This document shows, in pieces, positions 24,267 through 35,335 of a DNA stretch of 64,000 nucleotides. The stretch comes from Datura wrightii (taxonomy: Eukaryota; Streptophyta; Magnoliopsida; Solanales; Solanaceae). The stretch covers positions 148,427,001-148,491,000 of the forward strand of contig JASDFA010000007.1 in NCBI GenBank assembly GCA_035772735.1, given 5' to 3'. The notes under the pieces were generated by a model. That model had not been told where the DNA came from. It was given only the letters and a program-made list of their open reading frames with translations, and ran no database searches. Numbering within the stretch: position 1 is the first letter of the stretch; each line of letters begins with the position of its first letter. The position numbers and the translations under genes are program-made.

Positions 24267-25426
24267 TTCCCTTATATCTAATTGAATGTATCATAGACAT
24301 TGCTATTGAATTAAGTTAGGTGCTAATAACCAAACGAGGCCAATTAACCAACAATTAGGTCAACATTGAATTGCTCATTATTTTACATATATAATTGCTT
24401 AATACCAAACTAGCTTAAATCCATGCATTATCTTGCCATGGTGACCTTTACCTAAAATTACATTGCATAGGAAATTATAGTAATTTCAAACTTAATTATT
24501 ACCAAATTTATTGAGTAGTAGTTGTAAGATTTCTTCAATAAGTAGTTATTCTATCACCTAAACGAATTATAATGGAATGGTTGGAATCCCTCCATCTTTA
24601 ATTAAAAATTTTAGATTTGAATTTTGTAAATGAAAATATTTATTGGGAGCCGTCCTCAGAAATAGACCCTATAGTATGCGATCCAAATATAATCAGACTC
24701 CAATATTACGAATATTAAGCACCATGTGGGAAAAAAAAAATTATAATGTCATTTCAAATCCTGAGTGGTTTTTCGTCTTTTCATAACAATTAAATTTGAA
24801 TTACAACTTCTCAGTATATAGTTTGGTAATATCCATTTTCTACCACATTTTCTTGCTGGATATATTGGTCGTATTTGATTACTGTGTAACTATAGATTTT
24901 CAAATTCAAGTAGTTATATGCTTATTAACATCATAGTCAACTACTGTTTGCCACTTGGATTGATAGTTCACATAAATAGATTTTTTAGAAACAGAGGCTG
25001 GTCTGGAATTTGAAGACTATCGGAGCATTATCAAAGGCAGACATACGTTAATTGAAGAGATATCACATAACATTGCTTTATCAAAATTTTTTATTAACCA
25101 CACAAAAAATTGTTGTACTATGGATAAATATGATAAAATGACATTATTTGACTAAGTTTACTATGCGTTCTGATGATTGCGAGCGCTACTTTGCAGAATT
25201 GAAGTCCCTAGTTCAACACTTGCTACCTATAAATTCAATCAGTTGATTTTTGTGTTTTAGGGTGCTTAATTAACAAAATATATAATTATTTTTTAAATGT
25301 GAATTTACTCGAGTTTTGTAAGATTTGTAAAGTATTTTACAAAAGCTCTAATTAACTTCAATCTCAAGCCAATGTTGATAATATTTCAGTCAATTATTTT
25401 TAAGTATTATATAGGGGAAAATCACG
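24267..25426. other. AT-rich intergenic DNA
   Basis: No open frame or recognisable repeat family over about 1.1 kb. Confidence 0.4.
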
Positions 25427-26333
25427 TGAGATAATAGAGCGGGCTAGTTCATGAGACATGGTTGAATCGGAATCGGTGAGAAGTTTGCTCCAACTGGGGG
25501 AGATTTGGATGGATCATCCATGGTGCGTCTTAGTTTGGTGCTACCTCAGGATAGCCCAGGTTGCCTCATGACTGGGTAATCAGCGACCCTTTTCCTAGGT
25601 AAAGAACCATTTGACAGCTGGAACATCCTCATAGTGATCCTTGGGCAGATCAACAATCAATCTTGAGCCTTATACTGACCTATCCTTAATCAGCCTCGAG
25701 CCCAATATTAGAGCCTAGGCATGTGCTAACTAGGTAGCCGTATCAGCACCAAGTGTGTAGTCACTTCACATTGAAGGGACGTTTTAAATTTTTAGGTCTG
25801 TAAATGAGTTCTTTCAAAAGGAGAAAGGGCACCAGAAAATCCCACAAGCCACCTTAGAAACCTTTTATCTTCCTTTCCTCATACTCTCCGTCTATCTTTA
25901 CTTGTCCGCTATATTAAAAATAGATATTCATCTTTACTTGTCCACTTTAAAAAACTGCAACATAATTTATGACTAAATTTCTAATTTACCCTTATTATTA
26001 ATTATAATTATTTTCTGATACATTTTTCAAAGCATTAAATTTATTATATTCAAAAGATGACATAGTAAAATTGTCATTCTCTTTATTTCTCCTAAAGGGG
26101 TGTACCAAGTCAAAATTGGATAAGTAAAGATGGAGGGAGGGAGTAATTTCCATGGGAGGAGGCAGTTGATCTTTCCTTTACTTGTATTTTTCCATTTCTT
26201 TGAGTAATATCCACACTTGTAATTAGCCCTCACCTTTGTGGTTTAGCCGAAACAAAATAAACTTGATCGACTTAATCCACTTGTCTTTGACCCCTTTTTA
26301 CAAATCTAGTTGTTAACTAAAATGATGAAAACA
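25427..26333 (+). repeat. 5' LTR (with nested MITE)
   Basis: Begins TGAGATAATAGAGCGGGC and ends TGATGAAAACA. It is 907 bp long, about 650 bp without the Stowaway insertion at 25884-26143, close to the 592-bp 3' LTR. Confidence 0.7.
25884..26143. mobile_element. Stowaway-type MITE inside the 5' LTR
   Basis: A 260-bp element with TIRs CTCTCCGTCTATCTTTACTTGTCC (left) and CTCCCTCCCTCCATCTTTACTTATCC (complement of right end), flanked by TA on both sides (25882-25883 and 26144-26145). The 3' LTR (near 31118-31126, CTTTCCGTAGAATTTTC) still shows the empty site with a single TA, which confirms the boundaries. Confidence 0.9.
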
Positions 26334-26358
26334 GTTTGACGCCGTCTGTGGGGGTTAG
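26334..26358 (+). promoter_or_regulatory. Primer-binding region of LTR element
   Basis: GTTTGACGCCGTCTGTGGGGG directly follows the 5' LTR end. Many plant Ty3-type elements have GGCGCCGTCTGTGG here; this copy has a G-to-A change in the GGCGCC core. The tRNA identity is not certain. Confidence 0.55.
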
Positions 26359-27680
26359 ACAGTGGTGTTATTTCGATTTGTTGTTCTAAGTTCTAACTCC
26401 TTGCCGAGCCACCAAAGTCTAACCACTAGAAAGATGCTACCATGTCTAGGAATTGACATGGTGAATTTCAGCCGATTCTCAATGCAATATCCCTCCGCCC
26501 ACTAATAATTTGTAACCAACGTGATTTATGGACATACAAGAGTGGAACATCCTCAAGGAAGAGGGTTAGACTAAGGGTGAGGAAGAAAACAAGAACATGA
26601 GCAGGATATCAACTCGGACGTCACCCTAAAAACTTACGGGATGAGGAAACAAGCCTCAGTGACTCCAAATACGAAGGAGTCTAAGAAAGTACCTCTGGCT
26701 GCATATTGAGAAAAAGTCCCATCTCCCCATTCCTCATCTCGACCACGAATATTGGAGATCTCCTAAGAAATAAGACAAGGGGCTCTGGTCGAGACCTTCC
26801 GCCTAGGGATCAGAGGCCTTGCTTTAGTAGAAATCAAAAGGAGGAGCAACATAGCTACCATATGAAGGATACCAAAAACCTCCCGAGCCCTCCTAAACAA
26901 AGCAGTCGGATACACCTTGAACAAAGGAAGTACTTCGAACTTAAACGTGTTGGTCTCACCCAACCCACATGATACCATCTCAAGAGTTAAATTGTTGAAT
27001 AAATGCAGTTTCTAAACTCAAATTGTTAAAGCTTTTGCCAAATGGGAGCAGTATCTGAACTTAAGTGGCTAAAGCTACCACCGAATAAAATCAATCTTCA
27101 GACTCAAATTGTTAAAGCTACAGCTATATAAAGCAATCTCTGGACTTAACTCATAAAAGGTTCAAAAAGAACCTTTTTGCCAAAAAATGAGGTCGAGACA
27201 TCTTTTTGATAAACACTGAATAACATAAAGAGTCCTCCTTTACGAATATTCAGATGATTATTCTCGATTTCTTCCTCATGAATCGGATGTTAATCCCCTA
27301 TCATAACATGCAATTGGAAGTTATATATCCATATGTAGTCAAGAATTTGGTAAATATACAAGAAAACAGAAAAATCCTTAAACACCAACCAAATCCCTCT
27401 CATCCAAGAAATATTTTCCCTAGTCGCTCAATATAGAACATAGTTCCGAACAAGGGTTGTGACGGCTAACCCGTATAGTGAAGTGTTCTCTTATGAAGAA
27501 TCAGATGATTATTCCTATTTTTTCCTTATGAATAGGAAGATAACCCCCAATCATGACACGCTACCGAAAATCATATACTCGTATTAGGCTATAAGCTTGG
27601 CTCTGGTGAAAAAATGAAAAACTTGTATCGATTAGCCAAACGCTCTCGGCTAATTCAGGAGTACTTTCCCTATTGGTTTG

Positions 27681-29869
27681 TGTTACACCCCGTAAGTTCT
27701 TGACACTTAGTTGACCTATTTGCATGTTGGTTAAGAGTTTAAGAATGCCATACGTGCGTGAAAAGGGCCCGGGGAGAGACCGAACAAGCGCCAAGTCGGA
27801 ATGTCGCAAGGCAAATGCGACTTATAAATTGCATTCGACAAATGTGACTTAAAGGCCCCAAGTATATAAGGCTCCTACTTCATTTTAAATCATTTTTCCT
27901 TCATATAATTTCCAGTAAACGAACAGAAACAAAGGGGAACGAAGGGTTTGATCAAATTTCCTTCCGTTTACACCGTCAAACGCAGTCCAAACTAGAATTA
28001 ACTTCGGGTAGCGAAGTATAAAGCTGCCGGGAGCATTTCTCCGGAGTTAGTTTCGAGAAATTCGGTCGGCGAATCATCGTCACGCTGAGCTAAGGTAAGT
28101 GGAATTTCTCCAAACTAGTGTTAATATACTCCCAGCATTAAAGTGAGTATTTCTCCCTTCTAGACCCCGAGAAATAGCGAGTTTTCGGCCGTTCTTCGAT
28201 AAGTCGAAGATAGGCAGTAGGTATAGACATAATATGATTTCTTTCCAAAATAATAGTAGAATTAATTCTATTCTTTCGTGAATATGAATACAGTTGGGAG
28301 AAATAGTTGAATACTAGCCGAGCTACGCCAGTTAATCAGAAAGTCGGCAGTTGAGGTATGTAAAGCCAGTTTCTTTTGGCAAGCTAGTAGTTCTAGTATA
28401 GCAAAATAGTACAAATTTCAGTAGAGTGTTTCAGAAGTCATATATTATGTTCAGTATGAAATTTAGTAAGCATGTTAGAAAAATAATACAATGTTCAGCA
28501 TGAAATTCAGTAAAACAGTATAAGTCCCAGCAGAATATTCCAGAAATATTATTATAGTTTCAGTATATTTCAGTATCAGATTCAGTATATTTTAATATGA
28601 GATTCAGAACAGAATACCAGAACATAAATATTATTATCAGATCCAGTATATATACTACATGTGTCTATTGCTATCTGTGGATACATGATTGTTCTGTGTT
28701 GGGCATTGTTAGAGCTTCCTTGACCGCCACAGGGTTAATAGCTGTGTCGACTGTCCGCCAGAGGGCGAGGATACGTCGTTCTATGGAGTAGCATGCCGTC
28801 CGCCAGCGGACGAAGATGGGATGCAAATTCCCCATAGCAGGCTGATCAGCACTATACCACACCCCCTATAGAGCGCTTGCGCCCGGGGTGCAGATTTCAG
28901 ATTACAGATTTCAGGAGTCCTCCGGACTCAGATACAGATATAGTCAGGGGCCCAGCGAGCCCAAGTTGCATACCCAGGGGGCCGGCAGGATGCTCATAGT
29001 TACTAGGTGGATGGTATGACCTAGGTAGGGGTATATAGATTGTGTTTTGGTTGGTACCTTACGGCTTATGGGGGCTGGTAAAGTTCTTGTATGCTATGTT
29101 GTGTTAGTTATTAATATATAGAAAGTAGACCGCCATGTTATCAGGTATGACTCTTACTCTCTTCAGTAAAGTTACGCTCTTTTCAGTCCATCTCAGCCCG
29201 TCTCCTATTACTTCAGTATCTATCAGTATTATTGTTTGCTTTCAGTTATTTTCAGTTATTGCTTTGCATACTCAGTACCAGTGGTACTGACGCCCGTTTT
29301 GGGATGTTGCATTACTTGCCTGCAGGTACTCATAGACGAGGAGCAAATCCCTCGTAGTTCCAGCCAGTGTACAGAGTCTTCAGCTCCTATCATCCGGAGC
29401 TTAACAGCTAAAGGTTTACTTCCCTTTTTGTTTGTACAGTATGGGTAGGTCGGGGCCCTATCCCGACCATCTTATTATTCTTAGAGGCTTGCGGGTTGTA
29501 TATTCCTTGTGGTTAGTTGTACCGGTCGTGTGGGGCCTTGTTCAGTTGTCAGTTGGTGACCTTGTCGGTCACAGATCAGTTTAGCACTTGATTCTACTTT
29601 TCAGTGATAACTAGTCAGCATGGTGGCCTTGTCGGTCCGCATAGGTTCCCATATGTTCAGTTATTCTGGGTAGCTTTTATATTCCTACAGGTGGTTATAG
29701 GCCTTGTCGGCCGGAGGCTGTATTTACAACCGTTATATAGCCCGTTGTTGTCATAAATCCAGAATTAGTGTCAGCCTGGTACCAGAAGTGCTTAGGCTCA
29801 GTAGTCCAGCAGTCCAGGTCCTAGTAGGGCACCAGGTTTCAGTCATGCCTCCCAAGGCGGGGCATGACA
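27681..29869 (+). mobile_element. Solo LTR of a Tekay/Del-like gypsy element
   Basis: A 2189-bp sequence starts TGTTACACCCCGTAAG and ends GGCGGGGCATGACA, the termini of chromovirus (Tekay/Del-like) LTRs. It is flanked by a perfect 5-bp duplication GTTTG (27676-27680 and 29870-29874). No internal domain is present, so the element was reduced to one LTR by recombination between its two LTRs. A TATA motif (AGTATATAAGGC, 27861-27872) would be its promoter. It is GC-richer than its surroundings, with repeats such as CAGTATATTTCAGTAT and GGCCTTGTCGG. It sits inside the interior of the older LTR element. Confidence 0.9.
27863..27870 (+). promoter_or_regulatory. TATA box in solo LTR
   Basis: TATATAAG at 27863-27870, about 180 bp into the LTR, followed by a plausible transcript start region. 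Position fits an LTR promoter. Confidence 0.45.
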
Positions 29870-30723
29870 GTTTGATACGGAATATAGTTTCAAAAAAGAA
29901 TCGTGACAGCTAATCCTTTCTGTAGAAGTGTTCTACAAAATAGATCAGATTCTTTATCCCGGGTCACTTGATTTAGAGCATAGATTTGAAAAGGGATCAG
30001 GGTGGCTGATTTTTACGGTAAAGTGTTTCCTTTATATGATGTCAAATGTTGATCCCCGCCTCTTCCCAAATGAATGATAGAACTTGATCGCTAAGACAAA
30101 CATAGATCTAAATGCACCTAGATCAAGTCACGAACTAGACTCCAGAAGAAGAATTGTCAAATGTCTAAAAGAGCTTGTAAAAATGTCTGACCGAATGCCT
30201 TTAGAGGTATTCTCCTCGGTTAGTAAAAACAGATACCCCTTCATAAGAGGTGGACCAGTTTATCTCAATTTGATAATGAGTTGGATCGCTCATCTCCGAC
30301 CGATGAGGTTCCTATCAATTTCGGCTAACATTTCCCAAAAATAATTAATGCAGGAAAAGTGGGAATGTCAAGGAGAGCGGCATAGCAGAAGGCACGAACC
30401 CAAGGAAGATAGCTTGTAGTTGTGGGCTATCATTCATTGATCCCGAAGTCATAAAATTCTCAAGAATCTAAAGGTATGCGTTGTACTCTTTTCCTTGGCG
30501 AGGTTTTTGTCCTGAATGATTTTTCCTAAAAAGATTTTTAATGAGGCTACAAACGTTAGACATCTCATCAAAAATGTTGCTGGAAACACCCATGCTTAGT
30601 GCTTGTAAAGGCCCAAGCCAGCACATGATACACGAGCATACTGACAACAACTCTTCCACTTCCTCGACATATTTCATGGGATATTAGAAAAGTTGAGGAC
30701 TATCTGTATAGGAGGAAACCAAG

Positions 30724-31315
30724 TGATGTAAAAGCGCCAGCTAGTACATGAGACATGGTTGAATTGAAACATGTGAGAAGCTTGCTCCAGTTGGGGAAGA
30801 TTTGGATGGGTTATCTACAGTGTGCCTTGGACCCCTGCTATCTCCGACAACCCAGGTCACCTAGTAACTGGGTAACCAGGGGAAGCACCATTTGGTACAG
30901 CTGAACACCCTCATAGTGATCCTTGGGTAAATCAACAATCAGTCTCGAGCCTTATATTGACCTGCCCCAAATCTGCCTTCGAGCTTAATGTCAGATCCTA
31001 GGCATGTGCTACAAAGTAGCATTTTCAGCGCTAAGGTGTAACCACTTTACATTGAATCATCTGTTCGACTTTTTGGTATATAAATCCCAAAAGCTACCTT
31101 TAAAATCCTTTATCTTCCTTTCCGTAGAATTTTCATGGGAGGATGCAATCGATCTTTTTCTTGTATTTTCCCATTTCTTTGAGCAATATCAACAATTATA
31201 ATCAACCCCACCTTGGCAGTTTAGCCGAAAGAAAGTGAACTCAATCCACCTTATTCCACTTGTCTTTGACCTTTTTTTATAAACTTTACTGTTAATCAAA
31301 ATGATGAAATTTTCA
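30724..31315 (+). repeat. 3' LTR (empty-site copy)
   Basis: Begins TGATGTAAAAGCGCCAGC and ends at TGATGAAATTTTCA. It lacks the MITE found in the 5' LTR. Similarity to the 5' LTR is interrupted by many substitutions and small indels, so the element is old. Confidence 0.7.
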
Positions 31316-32159
31316 ATAAACAAATATCAAAATTATAACATTGTGTTTGATTATTTATTGCGTAAGCTATGACCCACCATACTCTTTTCCATGAAAGTTC
31401 ATTGCCAAGGAAGCTCCTCTGTTCTTTTTTCTACCACTTGATATTAGATATCTATATTAGAGTTCTATTAAATTTGAATTTATGCATTACATGACCTATT
31501 TCTGAAGGAGACTCTCCCAACAAAATTTTTTCCATTTCCGAAAGCTCGAAAGCTCCTCAACCAATTCATTTTTCCATGATAATCATCTTATTAATAAAAA
31601 TCCAAACTAATAGTAAATGCGAGTACATGCATAGTTGACTTTCATGAGATAATTAATAGGAATTAGATAAAATAAATTAAAATAAAACGAAACTGATTAC
31701 CGTCAAATCCACATGGTAGATGATAGATCCGCATTCATGGTTCTAACAGTTGAATTTTAATAAAAATTATTTTAAAGAAATTATGCGATGAGGAGAAATA
31801 GAAAAGTGAAAAAAAAATTTGTAATTTTAATCTTAGTGACACTCCGTCGGTTCTTTTTTAATTATCAGAATAAGGTTTACAAATTACACAATTCTTAAGA
31901 AAAAATTATTTAAGAGTATAATATTAATAATATATTCCTTATTAATTTTTTAATCTTTATCTATTTACGTGCCTCTTAATTCAAGAATAGTTAATGCTAA
32001 GGTAAAATTGAAAAAAAAAAGACTAATTCTCCCCGGATGGTTTAAATTGATAAGTACTTAGGAATATCTATTTTTAGTACACACGATAACTAAAAGAAAG
32101 AAAACGGAAGAGTATATGATTAAACATATTTAATTTTTTAATTACTTGAAATGTGCACT
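31316..32159. other. AT-rich intergenic DNA
   Basis: No gene. A fragment near 31843-31870 (ACTCCGTCGGTTCTTTTTTAATTATC) resembles one end of a Stowaway MITE, but no matching end was found. Confidence 0.35.
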
Positions 32160-32520
32160 TTTAATCTCTTTGCTCGTGAACATTCGAAAAATGCTATTTT
32201 CTTCTATTCAAATTGTAAAAAGTGGGAGAAATGATTTTCTAACCCTTTATAAATAATTTTTAATTTTATAACATTTTTATAAGATAACTTTTATTTTTAC
32301 ATATAAAAGATATTTATTTTTACTCATACAAAATCTAAAAATGCTAATTTTTTCTATTCAAGTTATAAAAGGGCAAGAGAAGCTACTTTTTTAGTTTCTG
32401 AAAAACAACTTCTGGTACTTCCTAGAAACACTTATTTTCTCTCACAAGCTTGGTCAAACACTTTATTTTTTTAAAAAAATAAGCACTTTTAACCTCCTAA
32501 AAACTTGATCAAACAGACTA
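32160..32520. mobile_element. Probable hAT-like MITE
   Basis: The right end reads CTCCTAAAAACTTGATCAAACAGACT; its complement (AGTCTGTTTGATCAAGTTTTTAGGAGG) is the terminal type common in Solanaceae MITEs. Internal words (AAGTTGTTTTTCAGAAACTAAAAAAGTAGC in complement) also fit. The left boundary is estimated. Confidence 0.45.
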
Positions 32521-32939
32521 TAAATGTGCTAAGTTATATATTACCACAACCAAAATCAGAATTAACCAATAACTAAAAGACCAACAATACTATTATATAA
32601 TTAACCTTTAATTTCTTTTTTCAGAAAAATTATTTTTCACTCATCAGTAAAATACTTTTTATACATAAAAAAATAACTTCTTATACCAAAAATGGCACAA
32701 TGGCCCGACTTGAGGGTATTGGTATTATCCTCTTTTTATTTCCCACCAACCTTAGCAGCTATATATAATCGCATGAATTAATCAAATATGAAAACTCAAC
32801 CATCAGAATTTACAGATGTAAATATTTTTGGAAAACTTATATAATTGCTCGGTCAGAGCAAAATATTTATTAATCGCTATTTCTTTATATTCATATTTCC
32901 TAATTAATTACAGAAAATAACTTATCTTGTAATTCTTTG

Positions 32940-33205
32940 TGATATCATCATAGTATATTCATATATTGTTATGTTATCACTAAGGATGAACAGATATTCA
33001 CGAATAGCGCAGAGTTTCTCAATCCTTCATGATACCGTCATAGTATATTCATATATTGTCCTGGTATCACGAGGAATGAACAGTCCTTCAGGAATACACT
33101 TCTTAATCATGCATGATTCAATCACAGTATATTCATATATAGGCATGGTATACTTTATGATACCGTCACAGTATTCATATACTGCCATGGTATATTATGC
33201 GACGA
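32940..33205. repeat. Imperfect tandem repeat with palindromic core
   Basis: Four copies of GATACCGTCATAGTATATTCATATATTG, followed by a GGTATC-type end, start near 32941, 33030, 33116 and 33160. The first two units are about 89 bp apart, and later ones are shortened. GATACC…GGTATC are mutually complementary, so each unit can fold back. Confidence 0.7.
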
Positions 33206-33660
33206 AAGACCTTCAAATTTATAATGGGGCACGAATTGTAATTAGTTTTGGTCGGTTGGGTATTTTAGGTCATTAGTATGAAACAATCCATTTTGATGTA
33301 ATTATTTTAGTTTTTGATATATTTTATGTACTTTTTCTTATATTTTTTGGGTTTCTTATTCACAGTCCGATCTTCATATCAAAGCCCGATTAAATTTAGA
33401 TTCTTTTCGAAAAGTTTCACATTGAGAGATAAAACATTCCCTAAAAGGGCGATTCTATATCCAACAAGGCTCGAATTCGAGAACTATGGATCAAAGGCAA
33501 ATCTAAGATTCCTAGAAAATGAGTACGCCACTAAGAAAAACGAGGGAAAATGTATTAAATAAGAATCGATCCACATTCATCTAACAAATAATCCAATATT
33601 TAACTAAGTGCATCATTCAACTTTCATATAATATGGCATCGACAGATAATATTATACTAA

Positions 33661-33665
<5 letters not shown>

Positions 33666-33692
<27 letters not shown>
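33666..33692. repeat. (TA)n microsatellite
   Basis: About 13 TA units. A second (TA)n of similar length lies at 34049-34073. Confidence 0.85.
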
Positions 33693-33698
<6 letters not shown>

Positions 33699-34047
33699 AA
33701 ATATCTAATTTACGGAAGAAATCATAAATTTATGTACACAATAATTAACCCAATAAATTCACCTACGCCTCTAATTAAAAATAAAAAAAAATACTTGCCA
33801 TTTTATAACGATCTTTATTAATTCAACAGATACATTTATAAATAGTACTGAAGCTTTGAAAAATACAGTGGAGCAGTATTAGAAATTTAGAATAATATTT
33901 AATCCACTCATATCAAAACTTTGGTGGATGTCACCAATGTATATAAATGTATTTTCAATAAAAGAGTAACTCATAATAAATCGCCATAAATTATTTCAAT
34001 TTATTTATCACGCCACGCCACCCTCTTAAAACTCGTGAATAATAATG

Positions 34048-34078
<31 letters not shown>

Positions 34079-34475
34079 AATCACCCAAAATAATATACTT
34101 CCTCCTATCCTTTTAAATGAATTTATTATAAGGTGTAGCACATTTATTATCATTTTTTTAGTTAATTACATTAATTAAATAATTTATTTACTTTATATTT
34201 TCCTTGGAAAAAAAAAAGAACTTCCTCTTTAATATACTATTCCTATATTCCCTGAAAATGTATAGAGTAGTTGAAAGACTTCTTAGAAAGTTGTTCACAA
34301 TTTATTATAGCAAGAGTAAATTCATAAAATAAAATTAAAAAATAGAGAGAAAGAGAAAAAACTTGAGTTTTAATTAGAAATGACACTTATTTTTGGAATA
34401 TTTTTAATAGGCTAGAAAGTCATTCAAAAAGGGATACAGAGAAAAAAAATTATATAATTAATAAAAATTTATATA

Positions 34476-34703
34476 TGTTATAAAATATATTTGTGTTGTA
34501 GTGAATGTCTATAAAGGTATTTGTATTGTACTAGATATATGTGTTTATATCATTGTGAAAGTCTATCTTTTGGAGAAAAGTTAGGAGAAATTATCCCTAT
34601 AAATAGAGGGGTTCTCCTTCATTGTATTCAATCCCATCAAGAGAAATAAGAACTTCTCTCTTTCTCTATAATATTATTGTTCTTTCTTTATTATTTTATA
34701 ACA
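34476..34703 (+). repeat. 5' LTR of copia element
   Basis: TGTTATAAAATAT…ATTTTATAACA, 228 bp. A TATA motif (CTATAAATAG) lies at 34598-34607 and is followed by a pyrimidine-rich leader. Confidence 0.95.
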
Positions 34704-34722
34704 CGTTATCAGCACGAGTCTC
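34704..34722 (+). promoter_or_regulatory. Primer-binding site region
   Basis: CGTTATCAGCACGAGTCTC directly follows the 5' LTR. This is the PBS-type sequence (TTATCAGCACGA) seen in a group of plant copia elements. Confidence 0.6.
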
Positions 34723-34890
34723 TGCCTTGAGCACTAACTTTGAAAGATCTGAGGTAAGAAAAATTAAAGTTTTCTTAGAAAGATGAAGGTTAGTATTTCT
34801 TGATATTTATGTATTTACTAATAACAATATCGATTTTGTATATGAACTTGAGGACGACTTATTGATTCACTTGGCAATTCATGCCTCATA

Positions 34891-35062
34891 ATTGTTCCAG
34901 AAGAACAATATTGTGAAAAATATATTTGTTCCAGAAGAACAATATTGTGAAAAATATATTTGTTCCAGAAGAACAATATTGTGAAAAATATATTTGTTCC
35001 AGAAGAACAATATTGCGAAAATATATTTGTTCCAGCAGAACAATATTGTGAAAATATGTAAG
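34891..35062 (+). repeat. Five tandem copies of a 34-bp hairpin repeat
   Basis: Units starting at 34893, 34927, 34961, 34995 and 35028 (period 34, last step 33) read TTGTTCCAGAAGAACAATATTGTGAAAAATATA. Each contains the inverted repeat TTGTT-CCAGAAG-AACAA. The fifth has CCAGCAG in the loop. They occupy the place where gag would be expected. Confidence 0.95.
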
Positions 35063-35335
35063 AGAAATCATCTATGTTATATGCATACCTCGATTTGCTC
35101 CCGAAGTAGCAATATCTTAAAAGAGGTTTTAAGCTATCATACCTTATGTGGTTAATGCATATTTAGATTATCATGTTTCATTCCTGAAGAATGAGAAATT
35201 GAGAACTTTTGATAATTGTTACAATTATAGATCTAATACAGATCTAGTCCCTGAAGTGAATGTGACAATACTTAGTAAAATCTTAAAATTTACTCCCGAA
35301 GTAGTAAATCTGAAATTTACTAAATAATACATGTC

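Larger units (their letters stand above)
25427..31315 (+). mobile_element. Coding-poor LTR retroelement with nested insertions
   Basis: Two direct repeats (25427-26333 and 30724-31315) share long collinear stretches such as CATGAGACATGGTTGAAT, CTCATAGTGATCCTTGGG and CTAGGCATGTGCTA, and act as LTRs. Immediately after the first comes GTTTGACGCCGTCTGTGGGGG, like the primer-binding region of many plant gypsy-type elements (GGCGCCGTCTGTGG). Upstream of the second is the 'CTCTTTTCCTTGGCGAGG…TTTTTAATGAGGC' block found before 3' LTRs. The ~4.4 kb interior has no gag or pol that I can recognise. It carries local repeats (ACTCAAATTGTTAAAGCT; TGACGGCTAAYCC…AGTGTTCT) and a 2.2-kb foreign solo LTR. Without insertions the element would be about 3.4 kb, in keeping with a LARD/TRIM-like non-autonomous element. 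The LTRs are strongly diverged and no flanking TSD was found. Confidence 0.75.

Noticed and set aside
34891..35062. CRISPR-like array (regular 34-bp repeats)
   Set aside because: There are no unique spacers, the repeats are contiguous, and the context is a plant copia element.
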